Shown here piece by piece: positions 36,945-48,117 of a DNA stretch of 64,000 nucleotides. The stretch is from Sparassis latifolia (taxonomy: Eukaryota > Basidiomycota > Agaricomycetes > Polyporales > Sparassidaceae). The translations under genes and the position numbers were made by a program. The stretch lies in NCBI GenBank assembly GCA_018466975.1, contig CM031562.1, positions 2,108,001 to 2,172,000 of the forward strand. The letters run 5' to 3'. Position 1 is the first letter of the stretch. Each line of letters starts with the position of its first letter. A model generated the notes under the pieces. It was not told the origin of the DNA. It ran no database searches and worked only from the letters and a program-made list of their open reading frames with translations.

Positions 36945-39416
36945 ATGGATGTCCTTGAGCCGAGGATGAGCATTATCGACTGGGACGAGAGCGATGTCAA
37001 TGCATTCTTCACCAAGCTGGGATATCCTCAGTACGAGATCCAAATCAGAGGTGCGTCAGGTTCTTCTTTCGTCCGCCCGGAACACTCCTTACATGCTCCA
37101 TAGAACACAACATTTCTGGTGATGTGCTCTGTCTACTGGACGCAGAGGGTCTGAAGGAGATAGGTGTAGCGACAATTGGCCAGCGTTTAGCCATCTTGAA
37201 GGGCGTGTATAACATCAAGCTTGCCCAAAACATCCCCATTGAGTCCGACCACTACGTGCCACCTTGTAGGTTTCTGCACCTTATTAGAAGTGTTTAAATA
37301 CTCATTTCACACATAGCCGAGGTAGATGAACGGCAAGAATATATGAATGTCGACCGACTATATGACCTTCTTAGGGACCAAAGTGGGCGCTGTTCTTATT
37401 GTTTCCTGACTTGCCATTTACGGTGATCCAGGCGAAAGGTTACATATGGTAGAGGAGGATAACCGCCGTCTGACAGAAAGCTTGCACTCATGTCTTGAAG
37501 ACATACATAGTTTGCGATCGGCCACCCACTCCACAGTGCGTGTATCGATCCACCTGTCCTGCGAACGGTTGACTTAACCCAATTCTAGATCGAGACAGAC
37601 AGCCCTGTGCAGCGGTCGCACTCGTTCAAATGGGCGTCGTTGGGGAAGGCAATTCGTTCGCCAACCAAGCCTGCGCCAGAGGTCGAGTCGCCCCAATCTT
37701 CTCCGCAGCGCCTTGAGCATGACTTCAGTTCTCGCAATCCCCCACTGGAGCGGTCACGACCACCACAGCCGTCGACCATGCATGACACACCATACTCACA
37801 GGCCCCCACTGGCAACTCCGGAAATCCTCCGCAGCCTAAGCCGGTGCGGCAGGAGAGCTCGGACAACCTGAAGAGCTTCAAGGTCAGTCTGGACGACCCT
37901 GCGTGGAAAGTGCTGCCTGCTGCGCTCAAGAAGTACAAAATCAACAACGACGACTGGCAAAATTACGCCATGTTCATCTGCTATGGGTCCGCTGGTAGGT
38001 GCTTTGCATCATATAAGCTGGTGGTGATTAAAGCTCGCAACAGGGAATCGTATTGAGCGGTGTCTGAGCTACGACGAGAAGCCATTGCTGCTGTTTCAGA
38101 AGCTGAAGGACGCGAAGAAGAATCCGGTCTTTATGCTCAAGCACATCAAGGACATTCGCTCTCCCATTGCAGTCGCGCAGCAGAAGCAAGCCGCTCGTAA
38201 GGCGTCGTCAGAAACATCATCCGCGAAGTCGCCTCCGCTCTCCAGCGCGTCACTGCAGATGCAGGCACAAGGACAGGGGCAGACGCAGGAACAAGGACAG
38301 GGGCAGACGCAGGACAGCGCAAGCCGCCCGCCGAAGCTGCAGGTCATCAGCCATCTAGGACACACCGCACCACCCCTCATGACTGGTGTACCAAACGCAC
38401 AATCGGGCTGGCCGGAACTTATGTCGCCCGCAGTGGAATCTAAGGAGCGTACGGAGGAGCTTGGCCCGGACAGCGGGAAGATGCAGAGCGCGAACCCGGG
38501 GAACGGCGCTGGAGACGGTGTGGACATGGTTGGGCCTTCAATAGTCAGGGAAATTCCGCCGTCGACGGGCGTATCGTACGCAGTGGCTATCTATCCGTAC
38601 ATGGCGGAACAAGAGGACGAATTCGACGTAGTTGTGTGAGTGCTGCTCGTTTCATACCTTGAGGTATTATATCCTGACTCGCAAATTTGCTTTATTTCAG
38701 TGGGGATACTTTCATCATCCTGTCGAGAGCCCGCGGATGGTGGGTCGTGCAGCAGGACCCCGCAGGTTCCGGGCTGGTCGAACCCGATACAGGCAAGCAA
38801 GGTTGGGTACCCGCAGGATGTCTCCTGGAGACGAGCGTGCCAGTCGCGACAGCTATTGCGGAAGCGACGGCACGTTCGTCTTCAGCAGGTTCTCCACCGC
38901 CGTCACCAGCAGGGAAGACGCCGATTTTGCCGCTGAGTATCCTGTCAACGAGCTTCCCCGGTATTGCCCTTATGGATTACAAGAAGAAGGGAGAAGAGGA
39001 GCTTGACCTGGCGAAGGACGATAGTTTACGGGTCTTCAAGCGGTACAACCATTGGTCATATGTATGTATCTCAACAGGTTTTGAGTCTTCATCTACTGAC
39101 GCAGTTGATATTACAGGCCGTGAAAGAAGAGAGCGGTGACCGGGGGTGGGTACCTGTAAGTGTGCATTTGTATTGCATGTGTTGGCGCATGGACTGACCC
39201 ACTACCCTTTCGTAGTCCTGGTTTATCGGCAAGGTCCCGACACCACCAGGCGCACCTCAAACACCGAGCACCAGTGGTGCCCCCAACGCACTATCCGCCT
39301 CTCTCATGGAGGGTGATTCGCGCTACGCAAACGATAGCCAGCAGGCGCAGGTCTCGCCCATGTCATCCGCCTTCCCTCCAATGCAAACGCAAACCCGCAC
39401 GACAGCAGTCATCTGA
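36945..39416 (+). CDS. STE50: Ste50/Ubc2 adaptor: SAM, RA and two SH3 domains
   Basis: Scaffold linking Ras/Cdc42 signals to the Ste11 MAPKKK in mating and stress pathways. Domains in order: an N-terminal SAM domain (IIDWDESDVNAFFTKLGY to VATIGQRLAILKGVYN), a Ser/Pro linker, a Ras-association domain (starting SFKVSLDDPAWKVLPAALKK and including PLLLFQKLKDAKKNPVFMLK), a Gln/Gly repeat (QGQGQTQ twice), then SH3 domain 1 (AVAIYPYMAEQEDEFDVVVGD to KQGWVPAGCL) and SH3 domain 2 (GIALMDYKKKGEEELDLAKDD to RGWVPSWFIGK). Two C-terminal SH3 domains are typical of basidiomycete members such as Ustilago Ubc2 and absent from ascomycete Ste50. Exon 1 ends at 37050. The stop is at 39414-39416. No break seen. 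Confidence 0.9.
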
Positions 39417-40149
39417 CAGCGTTGCTGTTCCATCCTTTCCATCACCCCGAACGCATACGTTTCTCCTCATGACCTCATGACCATCGTTCGTTTCTTCGAG
39501 TCCCTATACGCCAACCCAACATCCCTACATGGAGTACTTTTTCAACTCACGTCCCACTCTCATTATCGCTTTCCCCCTTACTTTTGCGTCATCGCTCCGT
39601 AATTATTATTTACTGGACCATCCTCGCTCGCTTTCCTAGTTTCTCGGCTCAGATTCGTTCTTGTGTATGGTATATTCTACTTACTCCCTGCTTTGGGCAT
39701 TTAAGCATAGCATCTGCGCCTGTATATTATCACTGCACCTTCCACGACCTGGCTTGCCAGCGCGTCGACCATAAAGCCTTACAGGTTAAAGTTCTCGAAC
39801 ACGAAAATTCTCCCGGTCTAATGTTGTGTAACCACGTAGGATGACATGTTTCAACTTCGGGTGTAATATGAATGTTGGATACAGTGAGGCACAGTACATA
39901 TGCATGCGGGATGCGAGCTACAACTCCAAATTGCGAAAATCATACGATAAGATTGAAAAAAATTGCATGTGGATATGTGAAATCAGAGATGGGGACACTC
40001 TAGTCCACATGGTGGCGTCGAAATGAACCTTTTAGAACCCGTCTGAGGCCACGGAGCCTGCCATCAGCGAAACGGTGACGTGCAGAGATCAAAAGTCAGA
40101 ACAGCGCACTTCGTGATGCACGCAATACCAACATGGTACCTGCGTGGAG
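39417..40149. other. Convergent 3' spacer
   Basis: Between the STE50 stop and the J-protein stop on the other strand. No gene recognised; pyrimidine-rich just after STE50. Confidence 0.4.
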
Positions 40150-41812
40150 TCAGAGCTCACCATCCTCCGCGCGACTTCTTCTCGTCTTTTTCCTGCCGTG
40201 GCTCGCGCTCGCGCTCTCGGTCTCCGGGGTAAACGGGGGCGGGAACCTCGTGCCCTTAACGGCAGAGCCTGTTAGCTTGCCCATCAAGGGAGTAACAGCG
40301 GGAAACGCAGAGGAAGCAGCTAACTCACCGTAACTGGTTCCCGGTGCGCGACTGCGGCGATCATCGTCGTGGTATCGCTGGCTATGACGGCCCTCGTCGC
40401 GGTATTCGCGACTGGTGTGGCGGCTGGCGTCGCGGTAAGGCTCATTGCTGTGATGACTGTGTTCACTCCCGTCATGGTGTAAGTAGCTATGGTGCTTCTC
40501 CGGTCGGTCGTCATATGAAGCTCGCGGTGCTGGCGCAGGAATCACAGGCGCCGGGGGAGCGCGAGATTGGCCGACGGACATGCGAGGGTCAGCAGGGTAC
40601 GAGTATGCACCGCGGTTCGCCTGAGGAGGGCTATATGCAGGAACAGGCTGCGGTGGTGGAGGTGCATATACCGGGATCGGTTGGGGTCGCTGAGGTGCAT
40701 AATAATTTGCTTGCGGCTGGGGGCCAGCGGAAATCACCTGCGGAGCTCCGCCATTCTGTATAGTAGCTGGTGCATTCGCAGACCTGATTGCATGGTCTGC
40801 ACGCGGCGGCTGCTCAACCCCATTGATCGTGTACCGTTCACCCTCTGGTGACGAATATGTTATGTGCTCGTTGCCCTATGCCAGATGATATCAGCACCGA
40901 CGACATTTTCGAGTCAGGTCGGCGTGGAACTCACCTCTGGATCGCGGCGCTTGTGGATAGTCTCGGTACGGCCATTGATGTTGCGAGTCATCTTGCTCTG
41001 CGAGACCCACCTGCCGTTCCCCCCCATTGCCTGTGAAACGGAGTTGTACGACGAGACGCCCGGGAGCATATTTATATCTGTAGGCTGGGAGAACAATGGT
41101 CCGCCGAACATGCTTTCGAAGGGAGACCCGAACGAGGCAGATCGGCCAAAGGGAGCATCAAACATAGAGCGCATAGGGAAGTGATTCGGGAATGGAGAAT
41201 CATCAAAGTGACCCCGCATATCGCCTAATAGGGAGTCAAATAACTCGAAGGGGTCGGTAAAGGCGAATCGTGGGTGCGAGCCGGTAAAGCCGAAGGCGGG
41301 GCGCTGTGAACCAAAACCGAAAGGAGAGAAGGAGGCATTTGGATCCGGTCTCCATTGCTCAGACGTTGTGCTGCGGTGACGGGGTGGGTCTAGCGTGACG
41401 CTGGGCGGAGGCCAGACACCATATTTATCATACAGCTGCAGAGTTTACGGAGCACAAGTGTTGGCAAAGTTGTGAGATTGCATAGAAAAATGAAACATAC
41501 CTCTCGGTTCTGAGGGTCATTCAGTACTTCGTATGCATTGTTAACCTAAAGCTAACGTGAGGATCGCTGGGGTCATCGCTGCATTCACAACTCACATACC
41601 AGTCGAAATTGTTCTTCTGCGTTGCTTTTATCCGCTGGTGTGACATTCGGCGGAAGCCTGTCGGGATGTGTCTGCAAAGCTCTCCGCTTGTATGCTTTTC
41701 TAACTGCTCAGGCAGCTCAGTATCACCACAGCCACTATATAGGCGCATGCATACTGTCTTCAGGTGAGACGTTCTTGTCGAGGCCCAGAATTTCGTACAA
41801 GTTCATGGACAT
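40150..41812 (-). CDS. DnaJ/Hsp40 J-domain protein, DNAJB6-like
   Basis: Co-chaperone that stimulates Hsp70 ATPase. The J domain starts MSMNLYEILGLDKNVSPED at 41812 and after an intron continues IRKAYKRRALQTHPDR with the HPD motif, then NAYEVLNDPQNRELYDKYG. A Gly/Phe/Ser/Pro-rich region follows (RPAFGFTGSHPRFAFTDPFE, later FGSPFESMFGGPLF), then TRNINGRTETIHKRRDPEG, which recalls the C-terminal domain of DNAJB2/B6-type proteins. The final third is disordered, rich in Pro, Tyr, Gln, His and Arg. A possible extra intron begins at the GTGAGT after PGTSYG, so the last 50 or so residues are uncertain. The stop used is 40150-40152. Confidence 0.85.
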
Positions 41813-42070
41813 TATAGAGGATGCAAAGCACTCTGGTGGGGAGTGTAAAGGTCAGGGAAGGTCACAGTGAGCAGTGAAGGTAATGGGGGCTGTGAGGAAC
41901 CTTGGAGGAACCTCATCGAAAGTGCATGCCTCGATGATTATGCCGTGACGGTCACGTGGACATATATTGATTTTCGTGTGTCAAAGTTTCCTCAAAGTGT
42001 GTTTGTCCGCGAAGCTTGCGTGGGTCTCTCTGACCGTTTTCAACACATCAAGGATCAGCGGAATTGTGAG

Positions 42071-43984
42071 ATGCAATTCCATGAATGTATTCTCTGTGCT
42101 ACCGCACCATCTTCCTCTAATCCGGGTCCGGGTACGATATCTCTGCATGACATCCAAACAGGTACTCCTCTAGCCTCGTTCAAACAAACCTCGGCAGACA
42201 GCCATTGCACGGCCGTTGTGCACACAAGAAATGGTCAGGGTGGTTTCATAATCGCGGCTCAGCCGGACAAATCGATCATGAACGTTTACAATTTTCAGAA
42301 AGTGTGTAATATTCTCGTCTCCTTCTAGACACAGTCGTTCATATGATGGAACGGCACAGGATCAACTAGCACTGAAGATTGTCCTGCCAGAAAAGCTCTC
42401 GAGCATAGCCGTGGATCCCAAGGGCGATTATTGCGCAGGCGGCACGTCGCAAGGGCGAATGTATTTCTGGGAGGCTCGTATTGCCATTTCCTACCCCCAT
42501 GCACCTCTGAGTGACAATTTGCATTCATGTAGTAGATTGCTTCCGGCGTCATGTACAACGCGTGGGATGCCCACTATCGCCAGGTGACCGTCCTCCGATT
42601 TACGCACGACGGCTCTGCCCTACTATCGGGCAGCAAAGACTCTGGTGTAAGCGTCTGGTCCGTGTCCAGGTCAACTCAGTCTCCACTAGTCTGCCGTACA
42701 ACCCACTTGACGTCTTGTCTGTTGTTACAGATTATTGGATGAAGATCTACAGAACGAGCTCCCAACTCCCTATTGCTCTCTTACAGACCACACACTCCCT
42801 GTGACAGACGTTGTCTGTGGGGTTGGCCTCTTTCCGTCATGCCGTGTCCTGACAGCATCTGCCGACCATTCTGTGAAGGTGAGGGCACAATTACACGACT
42901 CACATTATAGCTAAGCAACGACCGTCTGCTAGCTCTGGGATCTTTCATCGAAATCGCTCCTCACGACGTTCGACTTCCCGCAACCTATATCATGTCTCGC
43001 ATGGGATGCGACAGAACGCCTCTTCTTGGCTGCGTCGGCCGACGGTTCAATACACCAAGTCAACCTCTTCCGCCAGCGCGTGGACGAATTCGATCACGCG
43101 GCCGTGGAGGCCGTAGGGGGTGCTGGGGTGACCGACGTGATTCGTATCGACGACGAAGACCAGCACACTGCGAGAAAGCGGCTCATTTCAGTCGGGTAAG
43201 CTTCGTGTTCGTTCCCCGCCTTGATCTCACCCTGAGATCACACAATAATACGCTGGCCAGACAACCGGTGACGACGCTTTCGCTATCTATTACATCGTCG
43301 CTCCTACTCGCGGGCACTGCAACGGGGCTCATCCACATCTACGACGTGACGTCGCATCAACTACTCCGCACGCTGTCAACGCATAAGGGGCTTGTCATCA
43401 CCCACCTCGCGACGCTCATCCGGCCGTCAGATCTTATTGGCCATATAAGTTTGAGCATGGCCGCAGGTGGGGAGGCGCGGGATAGCGTGCCTGTGCGCAC
43501 AGTTGCACCTTTTCAACGCATGCGCGATGCAAAAGCCAGAGAGGCCCATGAGGTCGGCATAATCTTGCCTATACAGAGTTCAGTGAGTCGATCATTTTTC
43601 AGTTTTCATAGCCTCGACTGATTTGTTGCCTCATGATCGTAGACGAAAACCGAAGCATTTTTCGAGTGCCCGAGGGAGGAACTGCTCCGAGACCACGCGT
43701 TCTTCGTGCAGTCTTCCATTACAGGTGGTGGCGTAGAGCCTACTGGCGTGTCGCTGCAATCTCGTATCAACGAACTTGAAGACGAAGTTGTGAAACTGCG
43801 TGAGCAGCTCGGTAAGGCGAAGGGAGTGAACGACGTCATTTGGGAGACGGTCGTACGGCAGATGATTGAGGAGTCGAAGGAGAAGGAGAAAGCGAAAGCA
43901 GTATCACAAGCGGATGCGCAACAAAACCAGGACGTGCAAATGGAAGAAGACAGTGGGCGGAGGCGCAAAAGAGGACGAACATGA
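42071..43984 (+). CDS. IPI3: Ipi3/WDR18-like WD40 protein
   Basis: Likely the WD-repeat subunit of the Rix1 complex, which works in pre-60S ribosome maturation and ITS2 removal. It starts MQFHECILCATAPSSSNPGP at 42071 (first ATG of the coding frame). WD-like blades show ISLHDIQTG, GGFIIAAQPDKSIMNVYNFQK, VDPKGDYCAGGTSQGRMYFW, LRFTHDGSALLSGSKDSGV, ASADHSVKLWDLSS and LLAGTATGLIHIYDV. The C-terminal helix region includes INELEDEVVKLREQL and a basic end RRRKRGRT, as in Ipi3. It is split by several short introns (e.g. 42305-42346, about 42670-42730). The opposite-strand J-protein gene starts 258 bp away. Confidence 0.85.
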
Positions 43985-44171
43985 TGCTCAAGCCCTCGAT
44001 CTATCTGTATCTACATTGGTGTGTATTTGCACTGTTGGACCGCTGTTCTGATTTGCTCAAAGCACACAAGTGGGCGAGCTTGGCGAGCTTGCATGAGACG
44101 CTGCTCCAGCCTTTCAAATGTCTGGTTTGTATCAGAAATCGAGAAAATGTACGCAGTTACTATATTCCCTA

Positions 44172-44866
44172 TTACGACTCGTTCTTGGGCTTGTATTTCT
44201 CCGGGTCCGTACCATGGTGCTGGTGGTTGACAAGGTTGAACCTGAGGAGGTAGAAATTAGCGGTCAGCCGACAGGATCACGAGCGTGAAATCATACATCG
44301 GGAAAGCCTCTGTTTTAATTGTCAACGACAAATACCAACAGAGTAAACCATACTCACGGAACTTCAGCTGCGAGAATGCAGAGTTCCTGTACGCAGCACC
44401 CTGGACCCACTCCGGCTGATTCGACTCGCCATACAGAGGAAGACCCTTCGCAGCACGCTCCGTCAGCTCTACACGGTCCAACTCTTCCTCACGCTTGTTC
44501 TCAGACCAGCCCCAGAAACGGACTAACGAGATGTATGAATTTCAGTCTGACAGGGTATATTCAGGCCTTACAGCTCGATCGTTGGTACGCCAGGAGAAAT
44601 CCGCCGATGAAGCCGAGCATACCGCCAAGGCGCAAGTGTGTCCGAAGTTTGACCTTCGAGGGGTCTGCCACGTCTGCAGAATCGTTATCGTCACCGTTCT
44701 CTGCAATTATAAACTACATACCCCAGAAGTAGAGAGCAGCCGGGAATGCAGCCGTCGCGGCGGCCCAGACGCCATAGTCTGTGGCGCGAAAGTAGCGGAG
44801 CACGCGAGACGCATGAGGGTCTGCGTCGATGAGGGGATAAGGTGTCTGGACAACTTTCTCCGGCAT
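44172..44866 (-). CDS. NADH:ubiquinone oxidoreductase 21-kDa subunit
   Basis: Accessory subunit of mitochondrial complex I (fungal 21-kDa subunit family). It starts MPEKVVQTPYPLIDADPHAS at 44866, followed by YFRATDYGVW and a membrane segment, then a second hydrophobic stretch LGGMLGFIGGFLLAYQRSS, then SENKREEELDRVELTERAAK and YGESNQPEWVQGAAYRNSAF. The end needs a 13-nt microexon (44309-44297): joining 44358, the microexon and 44241 gives LKFQAFPMFNLVNHQHHGTD in frame, which fits the family C-terminus. Direct splicing of the two larger exons puts the last one out of frame. Stop 44174-44172. Its start is 216 bp from the divergent nucleoporin gene. Confidence 0.83.
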
Positions 44867-45082
44867 GGTCGTCGGTGATGGGTGCGACGACTACTTAGGA
44901 CGACGCGGTGTTGCTCGCCGGCGCCTAACGAACCGACAACGCGTGACTACTTTAGGGCAGGCTCAGAACGCGCTGCTGCAGGCGCCGCCTCGTTGAGCCG
45001 CCTCACTTTCATCGAGCTGACTGCTGCCCACCTCCCCCACTAGTCCCCGACTCCCAGCTATTGACGGGCAACATCGACGACG

Positions 45083-48000
45083 ATGAGCACGAGCGCAAGA
45101 CGTCTCGACCTAACTGCCTCTCGGCGACAGACACGAACCAACAACTCTTCTCCATATTCTCGCAACAAGGGTGCACCGAAACCTGACCATACCACAGTGA
45201 CTGCACCTGCACCTACTGAAGAGCGCGTTCCTCTCTCAAAGAAATGGAGCCTCACTGGCCTACTAGGCTTTTTGAATCCATTTGCATCACGGCCGGAGCC
45301 GAAAGCTACTGTGGCCTCCGACTCCGACGCTGCAAGAAACCTCGCGGAAAGAGGGAACCAAGTACGCGTTTCTGATGATTTGTGTGACCATTTATTTACA
45401 AGACGCGCGTATTTCAGCTGGCTAATGGTGTAATGGCGCGAACGCACGCAGACGAACAGGAAGCGATGGAGACGCACATTGATCCTGCACCGACACCAGC
45501 ACCAGAACCAGACCCAGAAATAGCACCCGCCCCTGCCGCTACCCCTGCCCCTGCCCCTGCCCCTTCTGCCAACTCTGAAACCATATCGCCTGCGGACGCG
45601 CCAATGGATACGGATGCTTCGAGTGTCCCACCCACATTGCCACCCGCCGACGAACCACGCACTACGGCAGAAAATTTGGCTACTGTCCAAGCTTTCCTGA
45701 CTGAGAAGGGTGGCAAGCCGCTGAACGCAGTTGAACTTGCGGGAATAGTCTCTTTACTGAACAACAGCGTGGAAGGTGCACAACCTGCCTCTGGTGCGTA
45801 GTATTAACGCTGTGTAACAGTTCACGTGCTGACCAGCAGGTGTAGGACCGAAGCCCGAACCATTCCGATTCTCTGAGAGCCCCTCCTCCCCGGGACGAGG
45901 TGACACACCCATACTTGACTTCACCAGCCCCGGCACCGCTCCAAGCGGACAAAAGGTACTGACGAAAAATCCGAATGGCATGTATCGATTGCAAGGTGGC
46001 GGCACAGCCCGCCCACGCAACCGCTACCACTCGCCCGCGTTCGGCCCATCTCGATCAGCACCAACGATGACGATCACGCCTGAGAAGTTTAAGACAGACA
46101 CGAAGCGGCGGCGTGTCGGCCAGGATGCTGCAACGTCGTCACCTCAGCGCGTCCCAGTATCCACATCGATGCCTCTCAATGGCGCAGCAGGGCCGTCTGC
46201 GCCATTTGCCAATGGCGCATCCATCTCCACGTCCACATCTGCATCCGCCTATCCGTTTGTTCAACCAAATGGTACTGCACGCACCCGCCCTGCACCACGT
46301 CTAAACACTCCAGTGAAACCCACCACTCCCGCGCGGCCCTCTCCACTTCGCCAGACGTGGAACGGGTCACCCCCGTCTCCGCCCCAGCCGCGGCCCACCT
46401 CGAAACCGACACGCGCAGCAAGCTTCATGACAGAGTTGATCAAAGAGGTGACGCCGCCGAAGAAGCCCGATCTGGTGAATCCGTATCAGGCTGCAAGCTT
46501 CACACCAATGCGACCGCTTCCTCAGAAACAGCCGACCAGAAAAGCGAAGGCTGCTGCTACCGCTCCACCGTCCGCGGCGTCAACGTCAAACGCGAAGCCA
46601 CCATTAGAGAAGAAAGAATCCCAATTGAGTCAACAGGCTATCATTGAGGCTACTGTGCCCAAGGTAAAGCCTGGTCGCTTTTGTGGGTATGCATGAGATT
46701 GACGCTCGATTCAGGGCTATAAGCGCTCGCGACCACCGCCCAACCTCAAGAGTGCCAAGTCACAAGCTTCTACTGTCACATCAGCGTCCACTTTCACTGC
46801 TCCTAGTGAGATGCGCCGACCCGAAGTTCTCGAAACTCAGTCATCTAGAGGCGCTAACGGCGCCTCCCTTGCGAACGCTAAGCGCCCATATCAGACAGTC
46901 GTCGAGGAAGTCGAGGACGAAGATGCACCCCCTTCACCTCCGAAGAAGCAGCGGACCAACGGGGCGTCCACGAACGGGCGTGCTGCCCCTCCGCCCGTTA
47001 CGATCGAGGAGGTCGATGATGTCGACATACCAACCGCGCAACGCCCAGGCCCGCCACCGATATTCATGCACCCGTCGGAGGTCGTCGAACCTAGCAGCCG
47101 CAGTGCCTCCTCGAGCACTGCGAGTCCCATGTATGCGAGTGGCGCCGGCAGTAGTAGCGTGGGCGTAGGATTACCACCCACAGCCGCGCGCTCGATGTTC
47201 GGCAACATCAAGTCGTCCGCACCGAAAGCGCCATCGAAGCTCCGCTATGTTATCCAAGCAGAAAGGGAACAGGAGGTCGAGGAAGTGGAGAAGATCACCC
47301 AGGACAAGGAGGAGCCGGGGAATGCGGGTGTCGACCGTGTCCCACCGCCAGCACTTACCGCTCCCTCGTCCTCGTTCGGGGTATCAGGGTTCTCCTCATA
47401 TGCAACGCCTGGATCATCCTCGTTTGGGAAATCCGGGCTCCCCTTGTCCGCCAAACCCGGGAACTCTGCCCTCGCAGCGGCTGGTTCGTCCCCGTTTGGG
47501 ACGACTAGTTCATCCTCGTTTGCAGCGCCCAGTTCTTCCTCATTCGCAGGGCCCGGAACCCCTCATTTTCACCCCCCGTAGCTTCCTCATCTACAGCTCC
47601 AGGACCTTTCTCATTCGGGGCGCCTAAGCTCTCCTCGTTTAAAGTGCCTGAGTCCTCTCCGTTTGGAACGCGCAGTTCATCCTCCTCTACAGCGCCCGCA
47701 TTCTCTCCGTTTCTGACACGTGAAGCGAGCTCCTTCGGCGCCCCGGCCTTCCCTTCGACGTCCGCCATTTCTTCGTTCAAGCCTGTGAAGCCTAGCATGG
47801 CGGTCGACGCTCGGAGCACGGCGATGGAAGTCCACGAGTTTCCACCGTACACCTTTCCCGGCAGACAAGTAGGTCCCAGCTTATCGAAACCGCTGGCTCG
47901 CAGACGGGCGATGTCCGTTGATGTCCCATCCGCCCCCGCATTCGAATTCACATCTCGCACCTCGCCTAAGGTCGAGCCGATAGTTGGATTTAACTGGACC

Positions 48001-48117
48001 GCAGCGGGCTTAAAACCCCCACCCAAGCCTGCGGCAGGAAGCTGGGCGTGCTCGCTGTGCATGGTGAATAATACGGGCGGAGCGACGAAGTGTATAGCGT
48101 GTGATACGCCGCGTTAA
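45083..48117 (+). CDS. FG nucleoporin with RanBP2-type zinc finger; apparent frameshift
   Basis: Likely a nuclear-basket FG nucleoporin of the Nup153/Nup1/Nup60 kind. It starts MSTSARRLDLTASRRQTRTN at 45083. A segment LSKKWSLTGLLGFLNPF could be a membrane-binding amphipathic helix, as in Nup1/Nup60. The middle is disordered and Pro/Ser/Thr-rich (QTPVKPTTPARPSPL-like), followed by SSSFG/SSPFG repeats. The last residues form a C4 zinc finger, WACSLCMVNNTGGATKCIAC. The frame breaks in the C6 run at about 47566-47577: the frame from upstream stops at 47579-47581, and FG repeats resume in the next frame, as if one base were missing. Either a homopolymer error or a real truncation removing the last FG repeats and the zinc finger. 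Confidence 0.8.

Noticed and set aside
47505..48062. 185-codon minus-strand open frame
   Set aside because: Antisense to the FG-repeat region of the nucleoporin.
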